Shown here piece after piece: positions 49,301-59,741 of a stretch of DNA of 64,000 nt. The notes under the pieces are model-generated. The model saw only the letters and a list, made by a program, of their open reading frames with translations. It was not told the origin of the DNA and searched no databases. The stretch is from Anthopleura xanthogrammica (lineage: Eukaryota > Cnidaria > Anthozoa > Actiniaria > Actiniidae), in contig OZ025208.1 of NCBI GenBank assembly GCA_964019055.1, positions 16,419,457 to 16,483,456 of the forward strand. Reading direction: 5' to 3'. Positions within the stretch are counted from its first letter, which is position 1. The number at the start of each line of letters is the position of its first letter. Made by a program: the position numbers and the translations under genes.

Positions 49301-51755
49301 AAGAGTCTATAAAAAAATATTTTTAATATGTAACCAGAGGAGAGGATAGGAGCGAGTGGTCAGGAAAAGGTTCAACAGGTTTTAAATTTGCTTAGTATAC
49401 GTTTGGCCCCCTCTTCAAAATTCCTGGATCCATTCTTTCCATTAGATAACAACTGTTTTGGCTTTATCCACAAAAAACATGTTATTGACCTCTTTTATCC
49501 AGTCTTTACTTACCCCATTCCACAAGAGTCGCAGCAAGATAGCAAATCCTCTGCAGAGATGTGAGGGGTGACTTTGTTCTCAGAGTGAATACAATAACGA
49601 TCTGTCATTGCTTCAACTGCGCCAAATGCCTGAACGAAAAAAAGAAAAAAAAAGTTTATGTATTCAGCACTTTGATCTATTTTTTGTGTGGTTTTACCTA
49701 TACTACACCTGGGGTTGCTTCAGTGTTCGATCTGTGAGTTAACTGTGCCCCAACATTGATCAGCCCAGAGGTTCTTTCAGGGTTTAATCTGTGAATTAGC
49801 CATACCCTGACTTATTAGATCAGCCTAGAGGTTGTTTCAGGTTTTGATCTGTGAGTTAGCCATGCCCTGACTTAAATCAGCCCAGAGATTGGTTCAGGGT
49901 TCTATAAAGGTTTTTTTTAATAAACATACCCAGCAACTTCCACATGAACCTTGGTCCCTGACTTCTTTAATACTGGCACAATCTGGCCACTGCACCCTTG
50001 AGTCAAAGTTATCAGGTACCTCCATGTCACCAAGGGATTCACGAGCTGCAATGAAACAAACGATACAGCTAATCAGTACATAGGAAAGCCATCACATATT
50101 TTGTCGCATTAGTATATGTATATTCTAGAACTCTTTCCACACCTGAAAGCCATTTGTGCTAGGATCAGAGTAACAATTTAGCTTGTTTGTACCAGCCCCA
50201 CTTGCCCCCCCCCCCCCCCCAAAAAAAAGCAATATGGAAAGAATACTTAGCTTGCCAATTTTTCTTAGTTTTTCTGCCAAATCATTTTCAACTTTGACTT
50301 TTAAAATTCACATAAATAGGCTACAGTCATGCCAGTCATCTAAGATGATATACTACATGGATATGTGCATGCTGTGCCAAAACTGATGAAAGATGCCTGC
50401 CTTGTGACCTTAATACACTTTTATACAAGTTGTATATAGATTTTATCAATTTTGCAGCATTTAGGGGTGGAAAAAGGACAAAAAAAAAACATTTTCAAAC
50501 ATTATATTTTGCACTACGACAAATCACCAAGCTGGAATGGCCCGTAAACTAAAGTGCTGGGAGGGGTGGGGGGTTTTGGTGGGGGTGGAAAAACTAATTA
50601 TATGAAAAATCCACAAAACCCCTTACTTGATCATCATATGTCTGGCTATAAAAGAAGACCGCACGTTTACGTATTCTGTATTATTCTGTTAGATAGTGTG
50701 TACTTTGTTATTTTAGCATAAACCATATCAGTCTTTGTCACAGAGTCTATATATAGATACTGTCAAAGTTGTGAGCAATGGAATAATTTTGCATAAATTT
50801 CATGAAGCCAGTAAGTCATAAAACAGAAAATGAAGTTTACACAATATTAGTTACATTAACAGTTACATTATTTTCTCGAAGAAAATATGCTTATTTAGGC
50901 ACAATTAGAGGATTTTTATGCAAAGTGAGCTTATAGCTGAAGCTCAGTCGAAACTGTCCCTGCCAAATTTTTTCATTTTTTTCATAGTTAATGGAGTGGA
51001 ATGGTTTGGAAACCTATTGTTGTAAGTTTTTGTTCGACTTTTTCTATTGTTATATGACGTTGACCGTGCACAGAGAAGGAAAAGTTGCAGCGTTTGTTCA
51101 TCGTAAATTAGGGAACATAGACGATTTTTTTCTCAAAAATATTCTAAAATAGGAGATATTTGTTGATTAATCCTACATGACAGAGGTTAACTGTTTACTG
51201 AAAATGGAATCACCTTTTTGAACGCTTTCTTATTTATCATCTAGTAACTTAACTGTATCTGCGCGGAATTATTTATCCTCTTCTTTGTAATCTTAGCATG
51301 AAAATTTTACTCTTTCAAAATGTTCGTACATGAAAATAGTACGGAAACTAGTATTTTCAGCCATACTTGCTTTGGTTCATTGTGCACGGTCAATATCACG
51401 TGATGGTACGTTTCAACATCGCTAACCAAACAAAAGTCTAGAACAATAGGTTTCCAAACCATTCCACTCCATTAACTATGTTTTTTTGTAGTTCATATGT
51501 ATTTTAACATCTCAAATATATCCTTAGATTAATAAACTTACGTTTTAGCAGAGGTTCTGGGCTTTTTAAGGCTCCACACATCGCTTTAATGTCATCGATT
51601 GTGTAGATAGAATCATCGAAGTTCATATGAGCTTTCCAAGTCATTCCTTTCAGAGAGTTGATGTAGTCGATGGCTTCTTGTGACAAAGGGTTAATGTTTG
51701 CCGGCATTGCGCTGGCAAATGCGATGGCCAGAGACAATACTACACACGATAACAT
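46386..51755 (-). CDS. CTSB: Cathepsin B, lysosomal cysteine protease, complete
   Basis: Eight exons, all in phase: 51755-51542, 50045-49930, 49629-49514, 49065-49036, 48745-48582, 48046-47894, 47302-47174, 46465-46386 (333 aa; human is 339). The signal peptide [16 protein letters not shown] is followed by a propeptide with the family motif IKAMCGAL. The mature chain should begin near residue 81 (VPDNFDSR). The catalytic triad is intact: Cys109 in QGSCGSCW, His278 in [11 protein letters not shown] and Asn298 in VANSWN. The occluding loop that gives cathepsin B its dipeptidyl-carboxypeptidase activity is present with its His pair (His189-His190 in CDHHVKGK). Known role: protein breakdown in lysosomes. 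Exon 4 is only 30 bp. A (TGAA/TGGA)n array begins 12 bp after the exon 5 donor. A foldback element with an E-box fills part of intron 1. Confidence 0.96.
47510..47705 (-). mobile_element. tRNA-derived SINE, antisense, without 57-bp units
   Basis: On the minus strand: GGTGGCGTGGCAGTGAGAGC (A-box-like), ACTCGCCTCTCATCAATG, B-box GGGTTTAATTTCTG, TTCTCCAGTTTTCCTTCC and an end ACTTCTAAACTTCAATTTGA. It lies in cathepsin B intron 6 (between 47894 and 47302). Confidence 0.7.
48303..48570. repeat. TGAA/TGGA array in cathepsin B intron 5
   Basis: (TGAA)n and (TGGA)n mixed with AATAAAGAATGAGAATGGA spacers that recur three times. It starts close to the donor of the 48745-48582 exon. Antisense reading through the splice site produces a long false extension of the cathepsin frame. 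Confidence 0.9.
49712..49905 (+). repeat. 57-bp units, sense orientation, about 3.4 copies
   Basis: GATCTGTGAGTTAGCCATGC, CCTGACTTAAATCAGCCCAG and AGGTTGTTTCAGGG blocks repeat about every 57 bp, with more divergence than at 45.6 kb. No SINE head is recognisable next to it. It is in the cathepsin B intron between the 50045-49930 and 49629-49514 exons. Confidence 0.7.
50984..51480. mobile_element. Foldback element with 39-bp perfect inverted repeats
   Basis: The arm 50984-51022 (CATAGTTAATGGAGTGGAAT...) is the exact reverse complement of 51442-51480. Inside, TGACCGTGCACA (about 51060) pairs with TGTGCACGGTCA (about 51378). A TCACGTGA E-box lies at about 51396. There is no open frame of note. 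It fills part of intron 1 of cathepsin B, ending 61 bp before the first coding exon. Confidence 0.75.
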
Positions 51756-51934
51756 GTTGAATTTATCCTCCTACTTCGCTTTCAAACCCTTGTTTCAAAC
51801 TTCTGTGGGGAAGATGACTTGTTAGTACGTGATTACTGATCTTAATCACGAGTTCTGCATGTGATTCCATGTGACTTTCGAAACTTCACGTTTCACGCTC
51901 ATTTTCACGTTCACGCTTCACGATCACGTAAATC

Positions 51935-51960
51935 TCACGCATTCAACACAGGGAGCCCAG
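51935..51960 (-). promoter_or_regulatory. Shared 5' motif of cathepsin B
   Basis: Plus-strand text TCACGCATTCAACACAGG then GAGCCCAG, 180-205 bp before the cathepsin B ATG. It aligns with 59104-59131 in front of the SLC17 gene with a 3-bp gap and very few mismatches. Role unknown. Confidence 0.35.
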
Positions 51961-52809
51961 TTTAGATAAGAATTTTAGACATAAAGCCGGAAAAATTCTT
52001 ATTTATTTTCTTTATATTTGAGGCCGAGATAATTCCCCTACTATTATTGTCTATATGTAGAAATATAGATTCAAGGGTTGCATGACTATTTATTTCATCA
52101 CAGTCACATCCCTTTTTCTAAAAAAAAATTATCACCCCTCCCCCCCCCCCCCCCATCCAAAATACCAGCAAAAACAAACTATGGCTGAATGAATGACTGT
52201 TTTCGTGATTGAATGAAACAATTAGTTTTCACATTATGTCATTGCCATCATATAGCTGGGTTTCAATCAGCTGATAAAAGTCTTTGAATCTCATTATCTG
52301 CTCCAGATGGTGGTCAAACACTGACCACCATGTGCTGTCAGCCAGAAATAATGCTATTGAAAACTTGTGATTCAGCTGAGGAACGTTCTGCACGAGACAG
52401 AAAAATTTTCATTAGCCTGCCGTCATGTCGTTTTTGTTTGACTCTCTTGAAATGGTAATTATATCAATAAATAAATAAAAAAGATTAAAAATAAATAATT
52501 TATTGTACTTAAATCATCTTACAGTATGACAATATGCAAAACATATCATTTAATTTATTAATGGTATGAATTAATCCTAAAAATAGCTATTTATAAATAT
52601 GGAAATAATAGCTTACATTATTATTATTACCTTTAAAATCCCTTATTCCCTAAAAGCTAGAGGCTTTTTTTATTTCATTCATTATATTTACAGAAATTTA
52701 TTGCTTTTACAATACTATACATTTGTAAAAATATTGTGCTAAAACCTAAAATAGGCCTACGAATTAGGTAGCTAGAGATACATACCATCAACAGGCAATA
52801 CACCAATAC

Positions 52810-52988
52810 CAGGGCTCGAAATAGAAAAGATAAATGGCCTGGCAGTTTCTTATTCTCGGCAGGATAAATAATTTTGGAGCAAAATTCCCCTGCTATTTTA
52901 TTTACCATTTGGCAGTTTTTTTTTAGCCTGACAGTAGTAAAACTTGACCTGCATTTTGGCCATTGGCAGGCCCCTATTTCGAGCCCTG
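52810..52988. mobile_element. MITE, CAGGGCTYGAAAT family, copy 1
   Basis: Ends CAGGGCTCGAAATAG and CTATTTCGAGCCCTG are perfect inverted repeats; the inner words GGCCTGGCAG and CCATTGGCAGG are also partly inverted. Sister copies lie at 55223-55410 and 56190-56376. Confidence 0.75.
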
Positions 52989-53347
52989 CATACCCTGCTT
53001 GCAGAGTTCTTTTTCTACCCTTAGTTTTGGCTTTAGGTTTTTTTATTCTCCACCCCCCCCCCCCCCCCCCCCCACCCATTCCAAGAATTCTCACTTTAAT
53101 TTTCACCCCTAATACAATGGTTCCAGAGGCCCATGCACCAAAAGTAAGTGTATACCAAAGGTATCCCATAATAACAGTGAAACAGAGAGAAAACCTGTCA
53201 GGGCCTCTGGTCACCATTGATTGAGATGCGCCTTGCTGCCAAGCAGAAGCCAAGCTCAAAATTTCTATTATTTCCTGACTTTTCCAAGTCTGGAACCCCT
53301 GAATAAGGCATGCAGAGATCTAAAAAGCTAGAAGATATGTTTTGCAT

Positions 53348-56300
53348 TTAAATGACAGCTGAATATGAGCGCTCTACACTGTTTCCAAAAGAGTTTTCAA
53401 AATCAGAACCATCATGTGATTCACTGTGCAATTCCTTTCTTGCTACAATAGAAGCAATGTCATCATCATCAGACTTTGCACCCGGAGGTGAGTTCCAAGA
53501 CTGTTCTTTTCCACTCCCGAATATAAGAAAGAACAGGAGTCCAGAGAGATAGATACCACAAGTGATGTAAAACACTTTCTTCCACTGTGCTCTTGTAGGC
53601 TAAAAGGAAAATTAAGGACAATAGTAGTTAAAACCTGCTTTGGAGTATTAATTTACATTCCAAAAGAATGATCAAAAAATTGTTTTACAAATTTACAACT
53701 GTGCAAGATGAGATCAGAGGAGGTTACTTAAGATGCATGAGGGTTGTAAGTAGAATGCTTGTTTATTTTTTTCCCTTAAAATAATTGATACCCTGAAACA
53801 ACCTCTGGGCTGATTTAAGTCAGGGCATGGCTAACTCACAGATTGAACCCTGAAACAACCTCTGGGCTGATTTAAGTCAGGACACGGCTAACTCACAGAT
53901 TGAACCCTGAAACAACCTCTGGGTTGATCTAAGTCAGGGCATGGCTAACTCACAGATTGAACCCTGAAACAACCTCTGGGCTGATTTAGTCAGGGCACAG
54001 TTAACTCACAAGGGGCTATTGACTGCGGGTTTAATTGTTAAAAATCCTAAATTGTTGATAAGCCTATGCTGGACTACTAAGGATTATCTCTTGGCTAGTA
54101 CAGTAACTTGTCTGCTCTACTAGCCCAATTGCAAGGACCAAAAAAGTTAAGAATGAGCACTGATCTTACCTGATGGTTGGTCAAATATCCAGCGACAACT
54201 GGTGACAGAATCCCAGGAATGTTTGTCCCAAAATTAGCGATTGACATTACAATGCTAGCAAATCTTGGCGATAGATCCACTGGGTTGGTCGCTCCTGTTG
54301 GGGCATACAAACCAAGTGCTCCACATGATATAGTCAATAAAACTATTGATAAAACATTTTGACTACACTTTAAGAAGCCAACTGGTAAAAGGAGACTTGC
54401 TCCAATGATTAATGCTGAAACAAAAAAATATTTGGAGGGTTATTATTTGTATTTTCTGGAAATACCCAATGCTTTCTGCAGTAAGAGGGAAATTTCCTGG
54501 GAGTTTTGCTTGGAGTATGATATGCAGGAGGTGATCCAGAGGAGGGGTGCAAGGCATGTACACCCCCTCTATCAACTTTGTGCCCCTATTTTGAAGATAA
54601 CCAAAACAAAATAGTGTTTTCTTTCTTTGATTCTGAAGGTTACACACCTCCCTGGGGTGACTTTGTGCCCCTACTTTGCATCTTTCAAAATATCCAACAC
54701 AAGGTTCAATCTTTTTTTTTTGGTTTGGCATTTTCGTGGGCATGTGCCCCTATGACACTGCACCCCTCCCTGGGTAAAATCTTGGATCTGCCCCTGGCAT
54801 GGAAGTCTAATTCAATCTATAAGATAAGAATTTATATATATACCCATTGTACTGAAGGCTTTTCTCACAAATGTGCAGCCAAAGCTCCTTTGCAGCAGGT
54901 CAGAGAATCTAGCAGATAAATTTTTGATAGTCCAAGAAGCAACAAAAGGAAGAGCTGTTAAGACTCCATTCTGAAAAGAAAATTATAAAACAAAAGGTTA
55001 TGAACTAAGATCCCTGTTCTTGAAGGGAATAAAAAGCAGAAACAAGTCATTGCAGTTATTCTTGGATCTTGTGCAATGACCTATCTCCTAATTTGCTTAA
55101 CACCTATTAATTTGCCTATCGCCTTTGGCTCCAACAACCTTTTTTGTAATAGGTATATATATCAAGATATCTTCCTTGGAAAGTCTTGACGTCATATCCT
55201 GCATATTAATATCTATATACTACAGGGCTTGAAATAACAGCTGGTCAATGGACAATGTCCTACTAGAATTAGAACTTGTCCGTCAAACCTTTGCCTTGCC
55301 AGTGATTTTTGCCAGTAACATTGAGCCAGTATGTCCAAGCTAAAACTACCGTAATTTAGCCAGTCATCTTGACTGGCATGGTGACTGACCGACCATTATT
55401 TCAAGCCCTGATATTGCAATTATAATGTTATGTTGTGTAATTATTTTTACCTCTTTGATGTTGAAATCCAGCACTTCTTTGAAAAAAGATGGAAGACAAG
55501 CCAGAAAGACATACCAGCCCCAGCCATATGAGAACCCAAGTACAGCTATCGCCCACACTGGTCGAGAGGTCAAGATAGACTTCCAGGGAGTTGGCAATGG
55601 CTTTTTCTGTGCAAAGATGAAATAGTAAATTAATAAAAATAATCATATGAACAATAACAACAACAACAACAACAATAATAATAACAATAATAATAAAATA
55701 AAATAATAATAAATAATAATAATGATAATAATAATAATAATAAGTCAAAGCCATTGACAGTGTGCTGCCAGCTATTCCTACTAGATATTACAGACTGAGA
55801 CAAATGACCTAGTTTATGCTTAGGGGTGGATCCAGGATTTTCTTCAGGGAGGGGTGCTGCTGTGGTAACTGAAAGAGTGAGAGTGAAGCTCCAAAAGACA
55901 AGGAGCAGTAAAGGAAAGCATGGTCAACCTGTGTCACATATCCTTCAAATTCACATTAATTTTATGTTAATTTTTTACAGTGTACCTTGGTTACTTTGTC
56001 TTGAGAATTACCAATCCCCTTCAGGATGTGTTGTTTTTCCCAAGGTGCTATTCTAGGGTGCTGAGAAGGACTGTCATACACTAAAATCATCCAGACAATA
56101 AACCACAAAATACCAAGAGCACCTGAGCAGAAAATAGAAACATTATTAGCCTTGAATGTCATATTCAACATGATTGTATATATTTCAAGTAGGGCTTGAA
56201 ATAATGGCCAGTCAGTCATGATGACCAGCCAAATTAGTTTTAGCTTGGCCATACCTTTTTTCTGGGTCAACGTTACTCAGGTCAAAATGATCAGAAAGGC

Positions 56301-58987
56301 AAAGCATGACTGGACAAGTTCCAATTCTGGCCGGACATATGTTGTCTCATGATCAGCAGTAATATTTCAAGCCCTGGTCTATCTGTCGTCTGCAGCCCCA
56401 TTCCCCTTGCTCTCTGCAGTGTCTATATCTACCCTTGATACCATTTATTAATTAACTAAATATAATTTATCATTAAATTAGAATTACCAAAAACATAAAA
56501 TGCTAGAGGCCAACCACCATCAAATGCTAGTGAGCTGAGCCATCCACTAACACCAAGGGAAAAAATAGCACCAAAATCACCACCTGCAAAAAAGAAAGAA
56601 TAAGCATCCTATACTATCTCTAACCCCTAACTAGCATCCTTATACTACCCTTAACCCCAATATACCATCCTCAATCCATTCTCTCCCCTCTCTATTTGCA
56701 TTACTTACACTGTACCGCATCTAATCCACTGTCATACTATCCCTACCATTATGTACCTTCCCCATAACATCTCTAACCCCAATATGGGTATACCATCATC
56801 ATACCATCCCACCCTTATAGTTGCATACCATCCTCATATAAACCTAAACCCCAAAATGAATATACCATCCCACCCCCATGTAGAGTACCATCTCTTCCAT
56901 GCTCTCAATTACCCCCTATAGATATTTGCTTGAAGCCTACCTGAGAATGAGAACACTATATAAGTACTTCGTTCAAGAGGAGTAGCCCATCTACTCCATA
57001 GATCTGTTGCCGCTGGATAAGTAACTCCCTGTACATAGCAGATATGATACATAATTATATATAAAACTGTCATTGATTTTTAATCTCATAACATTGTCTT
57101 GTCCATAGACCCTATTTGAATATGGCGCCGATGTTATGAAGTTGGCTGTCTTAATTATTATCTATTTCTTAATAACATGGTCGATGGTCGGAGAACCTTT
57201 TTATCAATTAAAGACAGCAATCCACAAGAAAAAATCTGAATAAAAAGTTAGTCTACAAGAACTTGGAAGAGTAAAAAAAACGTTTTCACCCAAAACATCC
57301 GGGACATCCCAGGATCTATCCTCATTTGACGTCATCTGCACCATATTCGAAAAGGGTCTATAGACTTTTCCTGAATTCCTTATAATTAGTGATTACAAAC
57401 AGGCTCCAAGTCAAGGTTAAATTTGATAAAATACAGTAAATGTATGAACACATCAAGTTCAACCTCAAGTTAGAGCCATTTCCTTTGGTCACTCGAGTGA
57501 ATTTGGGATAGGGTCTATTATTAGCCTCAACTAAAGATTGTTTCGAACTTGAATATTCCATAATGTCAATAATGAAATAACTTACCTCCCCGAAGCCTGC
57601 CAATACCCTCACAGCAATCAGAAATAACACATGTGTCTTAGCCGCAATAGGTGTCAGACCAGTAAAAAGAGCAGTTAGGAATATCCCAAATGCCAGGACT
57701 CTTTTGCCACCATATCGATGAGCCAGCCAGCCACCTGGTATTTGGGTTACAATATAACCATAAAAAAATGAACTGAGGATATAACCTGGAAAACAAAAAA
57801 AAAGAATGGAATATTATTTTACGCTCTCCCCATGGGGGGAATGAGAGGGAAAGAGTGGGGTAATAGACTATTTTAGGGGACATATTTCCTCTCCTTTATA
57901 CCCTTTGCAAGTGATATCAAAGCAGCTCAGTTTGGAGGACAAAACAACAGGTTTCCAATTCTCACAAGATTGAAATTCTTTTGTTTTGTCATCCAAATTG
58001 AGCTGCTTTGGTGTCACGTGCGAGGTCTAACGTAGAAGAAATATATCCTGTAAAACAGCCCCACCATGCACTGTAATGGCAACTTGACCCCAGTACTTTC
58101 ATCAACCCCAGAATGCGCATGGCTAACAGCTCACCAAATTCTGTTCACATTCTCTGGAATTCCAAGTACTTTTTAGTAGACATTTTGTGTGCAATCAATA
58201 GTTTTTAAATACAAATTTATAGCTCACCCTGAGTCTGCTGATCCCATTCGAAAGGTCCATCCTATAAAAAGCAAAAATTCCCTCACTAAATCATATCGAA
58301 TACTAAAACAAAATACCAGTCAACCCACACCACAGGTATCCCAATCTCAGAAAAATTACACTCAAAATTTATTTGCTACAAATTACTACAAATTCATCAT
58401 CTCCTAATGTTTCTGTTTGATAATATTTCTAAAATATATATAATCTCTCTAAAATATTTTCCTAAGATGAGATTTCCGTTAGATTAGGATTTTACTAATT
58501 TTGGGCTACCTGTGGCGACCAAAGTAGGGAAAATCCTTGAAGTAAAAGTCATAAATTTTAGTAACTTTTTGTAAGAAAATTGTTAAAATTTTCCTTAAAA
58601 AATAAGAATAAAAGTGTAATCCAAGTAAAATACCAATACAAAAAAAAAACAGGTAAACTCCAAAATAACGCTCGATGTTTATAAACATTTTACTTCAGCT
58701 TCGTCGTCGTTGCTTGAATTCCCATGGAATCTTCTACATTCAGGATGTAAGACCTTATTCCCCGATTGTTCAGCAAATGTTTGGTTAACCATTGCTACTA
58801 GAGCGACACTGAGATTAGCTCTCATGCCATACACAGTAATAAAACCACAGAATTGTAAAAATACCAAGACATTTCGACAGCAAAAGAATCGAGAACAAAA
58901 ACCGATATTTTCGGTTGAGTTTGACTTTGTAGATCCGTCCAGGAGCGATCTTGTTTCTTCAATGTTTAAAGGATCGTCGTCATCCAT
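53348..58987 (-). CDS. SLC17 anion transporter, sialin-like, complete
   Basis: Ten exons, all in phase: 58987-58694, 58261-58228, 57785-57586, 57028-56941, 56583-56488, 56122-55986, 55606-55451, 54970-54844, 54414-54170, 53599-53348 (542 aa). This is a major-facilitator protein of the SLC17 family. The acidic N-tail carries the dileucine sorting signal ETRSLL (residues 11-16), as sialin does. TM1 contains [11 protein letters not shown] with the family-conserved Arg56. The first luminal loop has two N-glycosylation sites (NQT, NSS). Further family blocks are [24 protein letters not shown] and [13 protein letters not shown]. The C-tail is long and acidic (SDDDDI). Likely role: proton-coupled sialic acid or anion export from lysosomes; another SLC17A5-8 type substrate cannot be excluded. 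Exon 2 is only 34 bp. Introns carry a 57-bp array and at least five MITEs. Confidence 0.93.
53789..54012 (-). repeat. 57-bp array, about four units, antisense
   Basis: Repeats of CTGAAACAACCTCTGGGCTG, ATTTAAGTCAGGGCATGGCT and AACTCACAGATTGAACC with the same 57-bp period as at 45.6 kb. No SINE head is visible at its right end. It is in the last SLC17 intron. Confidence 0.8.
55223..55410. mobile_element. MITE, CAGGGCTYGAAAT family, copy 2
   Basis: Ends CAGGGCTTGAAATAA and TTATTTCAAGCCCTG are perfect inverted repeats. It lies between SLC17 exons 7 and 8, 40 bp from exon 7. Confidence 0.8.
55640..55745. repeat. (CAA)n then (AAT)n microsatellite
   Basis: Short CAA run followed by about 80 bp of AAT-type repeats in the intron between SLC17 exons 6 and 7. 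Confidence 0.85.
56190..56376. mobile_element. MITE, CAGGGCTYGAAAT family, copy 3
   Basis: Ends AGGGCTTGAAATAATGGCC and TAATATTTCAAGCCCT; the inner CAGTCAGTCATGATGACC is partly palindromic. It is in the intron between SLC17 exons 5 and 6. Confidence 0.75.
57105..57362. mobile_element. MITE family I, TAGACCCT ends
   Basis: Left end TAGACCCTATTTGAATATGG and right end CCATATTCGAAAAGGGTCTA are inverted, with TA on both sides. Its right end at 57361-57362 is also the left end of the next foldback. Confidence 0.75.
57361..57519. mobile_element. Foldback element, family J relative
   Basis: GGCTCCAAGTCAAGGTTAAA is inverted relative to TTCAACCTCAAGTTAGAGCC. It ends in AGGGTCTATT. It is related to the element at 7590-7710 and abuts family I at a shared TA. 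It is in the intron between SLC17 exons 3 and 4. Confidence 0.65.
57898..58029. mobile_element. MITE family C, copy 3
   Basis: ATCAAAGCAGCTCAGTTTGG and CCAAATTGAGCTGCTTTGGT are inverted; the right end is CGAGGTCTA. It is in the intron between SLC17 exons 2 and 3. Confidence 0.75.
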
Positions 58988-59103
58988 GGTTTTGGGGTAT
59001 AAGGACTCTCTAGAGCCTTGAAAATATTAAATTCTTGCTGGATTCAAACAAAATATTCAACACATCTGATCGGATTCCTGGTTGTCTGTGAAAACATGTG
59101 ACG

Positions 59104-59131
59104 TGACGCATCTTTCAACACAGGAAGCCCA
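59104..59131 (-). promoter_or_regulatory. Shared 5' motif of the SLC17 gene
   Basis: Plus-strand TGACGCATCTTTCAACACAG then GAAGCCCA, 117-144 bp before the SLC17 ATG. It is nearly identical to the motif upstream of cathepsin B. Confidence 0.35.
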
Positions 59132-59598
59132 TGACAACAAAAGTCACGAATCATTCTCGCCGATTCTCGCCAAATGATTTTAAATTATTTTTTTTACCGA
59201 TTTTGTGTGTGAACTGTTTGGTATTAGTGATGATGCTACAAGAAAATAGAAATACAAATAGAGATATGCTATTTTACTCGGGTTGATTCAAGAAATGGCG
59301 GATTGTTTACAGCATATATGGTGACGTCACTATGTGAAAAGTTAAAGTGAACCTGGAATAAGGTAGTCACGTAACGCTCTCTGGGTGGGTCATGAAATAT
59401 GAAATTTCCTCCCAATATATTAATAATCTAAACGCGCTAACTTTCAATTCGTTCTGTGAGTAGCCGTTTTGATCAATCTGGGAGTTATAGGCCATGCCCT
59501 GACTTTGACTCACTCGGAGGTTGCAGTTTCAGGGAATAGATAAAATCCCTATATTATTGGGCCTCTTTACTATGCTTCTCAGTCGAGCTTGGAACGAC

Positions 59599-59741
59599 CG
59601 AAGTTTTGTCGTTGAAAAGTGCATGTTGTCAGGGGCAACGTCAAAATAATCCAATAGGAATCAAGCATGATACGGACATCACCGCGTCGATACTTTAGAA
59701 ATTGCCCCTGACAACATGCACTTTTCAACGACAAAACTTCG
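59599..59741. mobile_element. Foldback element with 40-bp perfect arms (family H)
   Basis: The arm 59599-59638 (CGAAGTTTTGTCGTTGAAAA...) is the exact reverse complement of 59702-59741, separated by 63 bp. No coding capacity. The perfect match suggests a recent insertion or ongoing correction. Confidence 0.8.

Larger units (their letters stand above)
51756..53347. other. Interval between cathepsin B and the SLC17 gene
   Basis: Holds the presumed cathepsin B promoter (51756-51990) with the shared motif at 51935-51960, a poly-C run at about 52139-52154, a dispersed repeat copy at 52294-52362, an MITE at 52810-52988 and another poly-C run at about 53057-53073. The 3' UTR of the SLC17 gene must enter from the right. 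I see no canonical AATAAA close to its stop. Confidence 0.5.
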
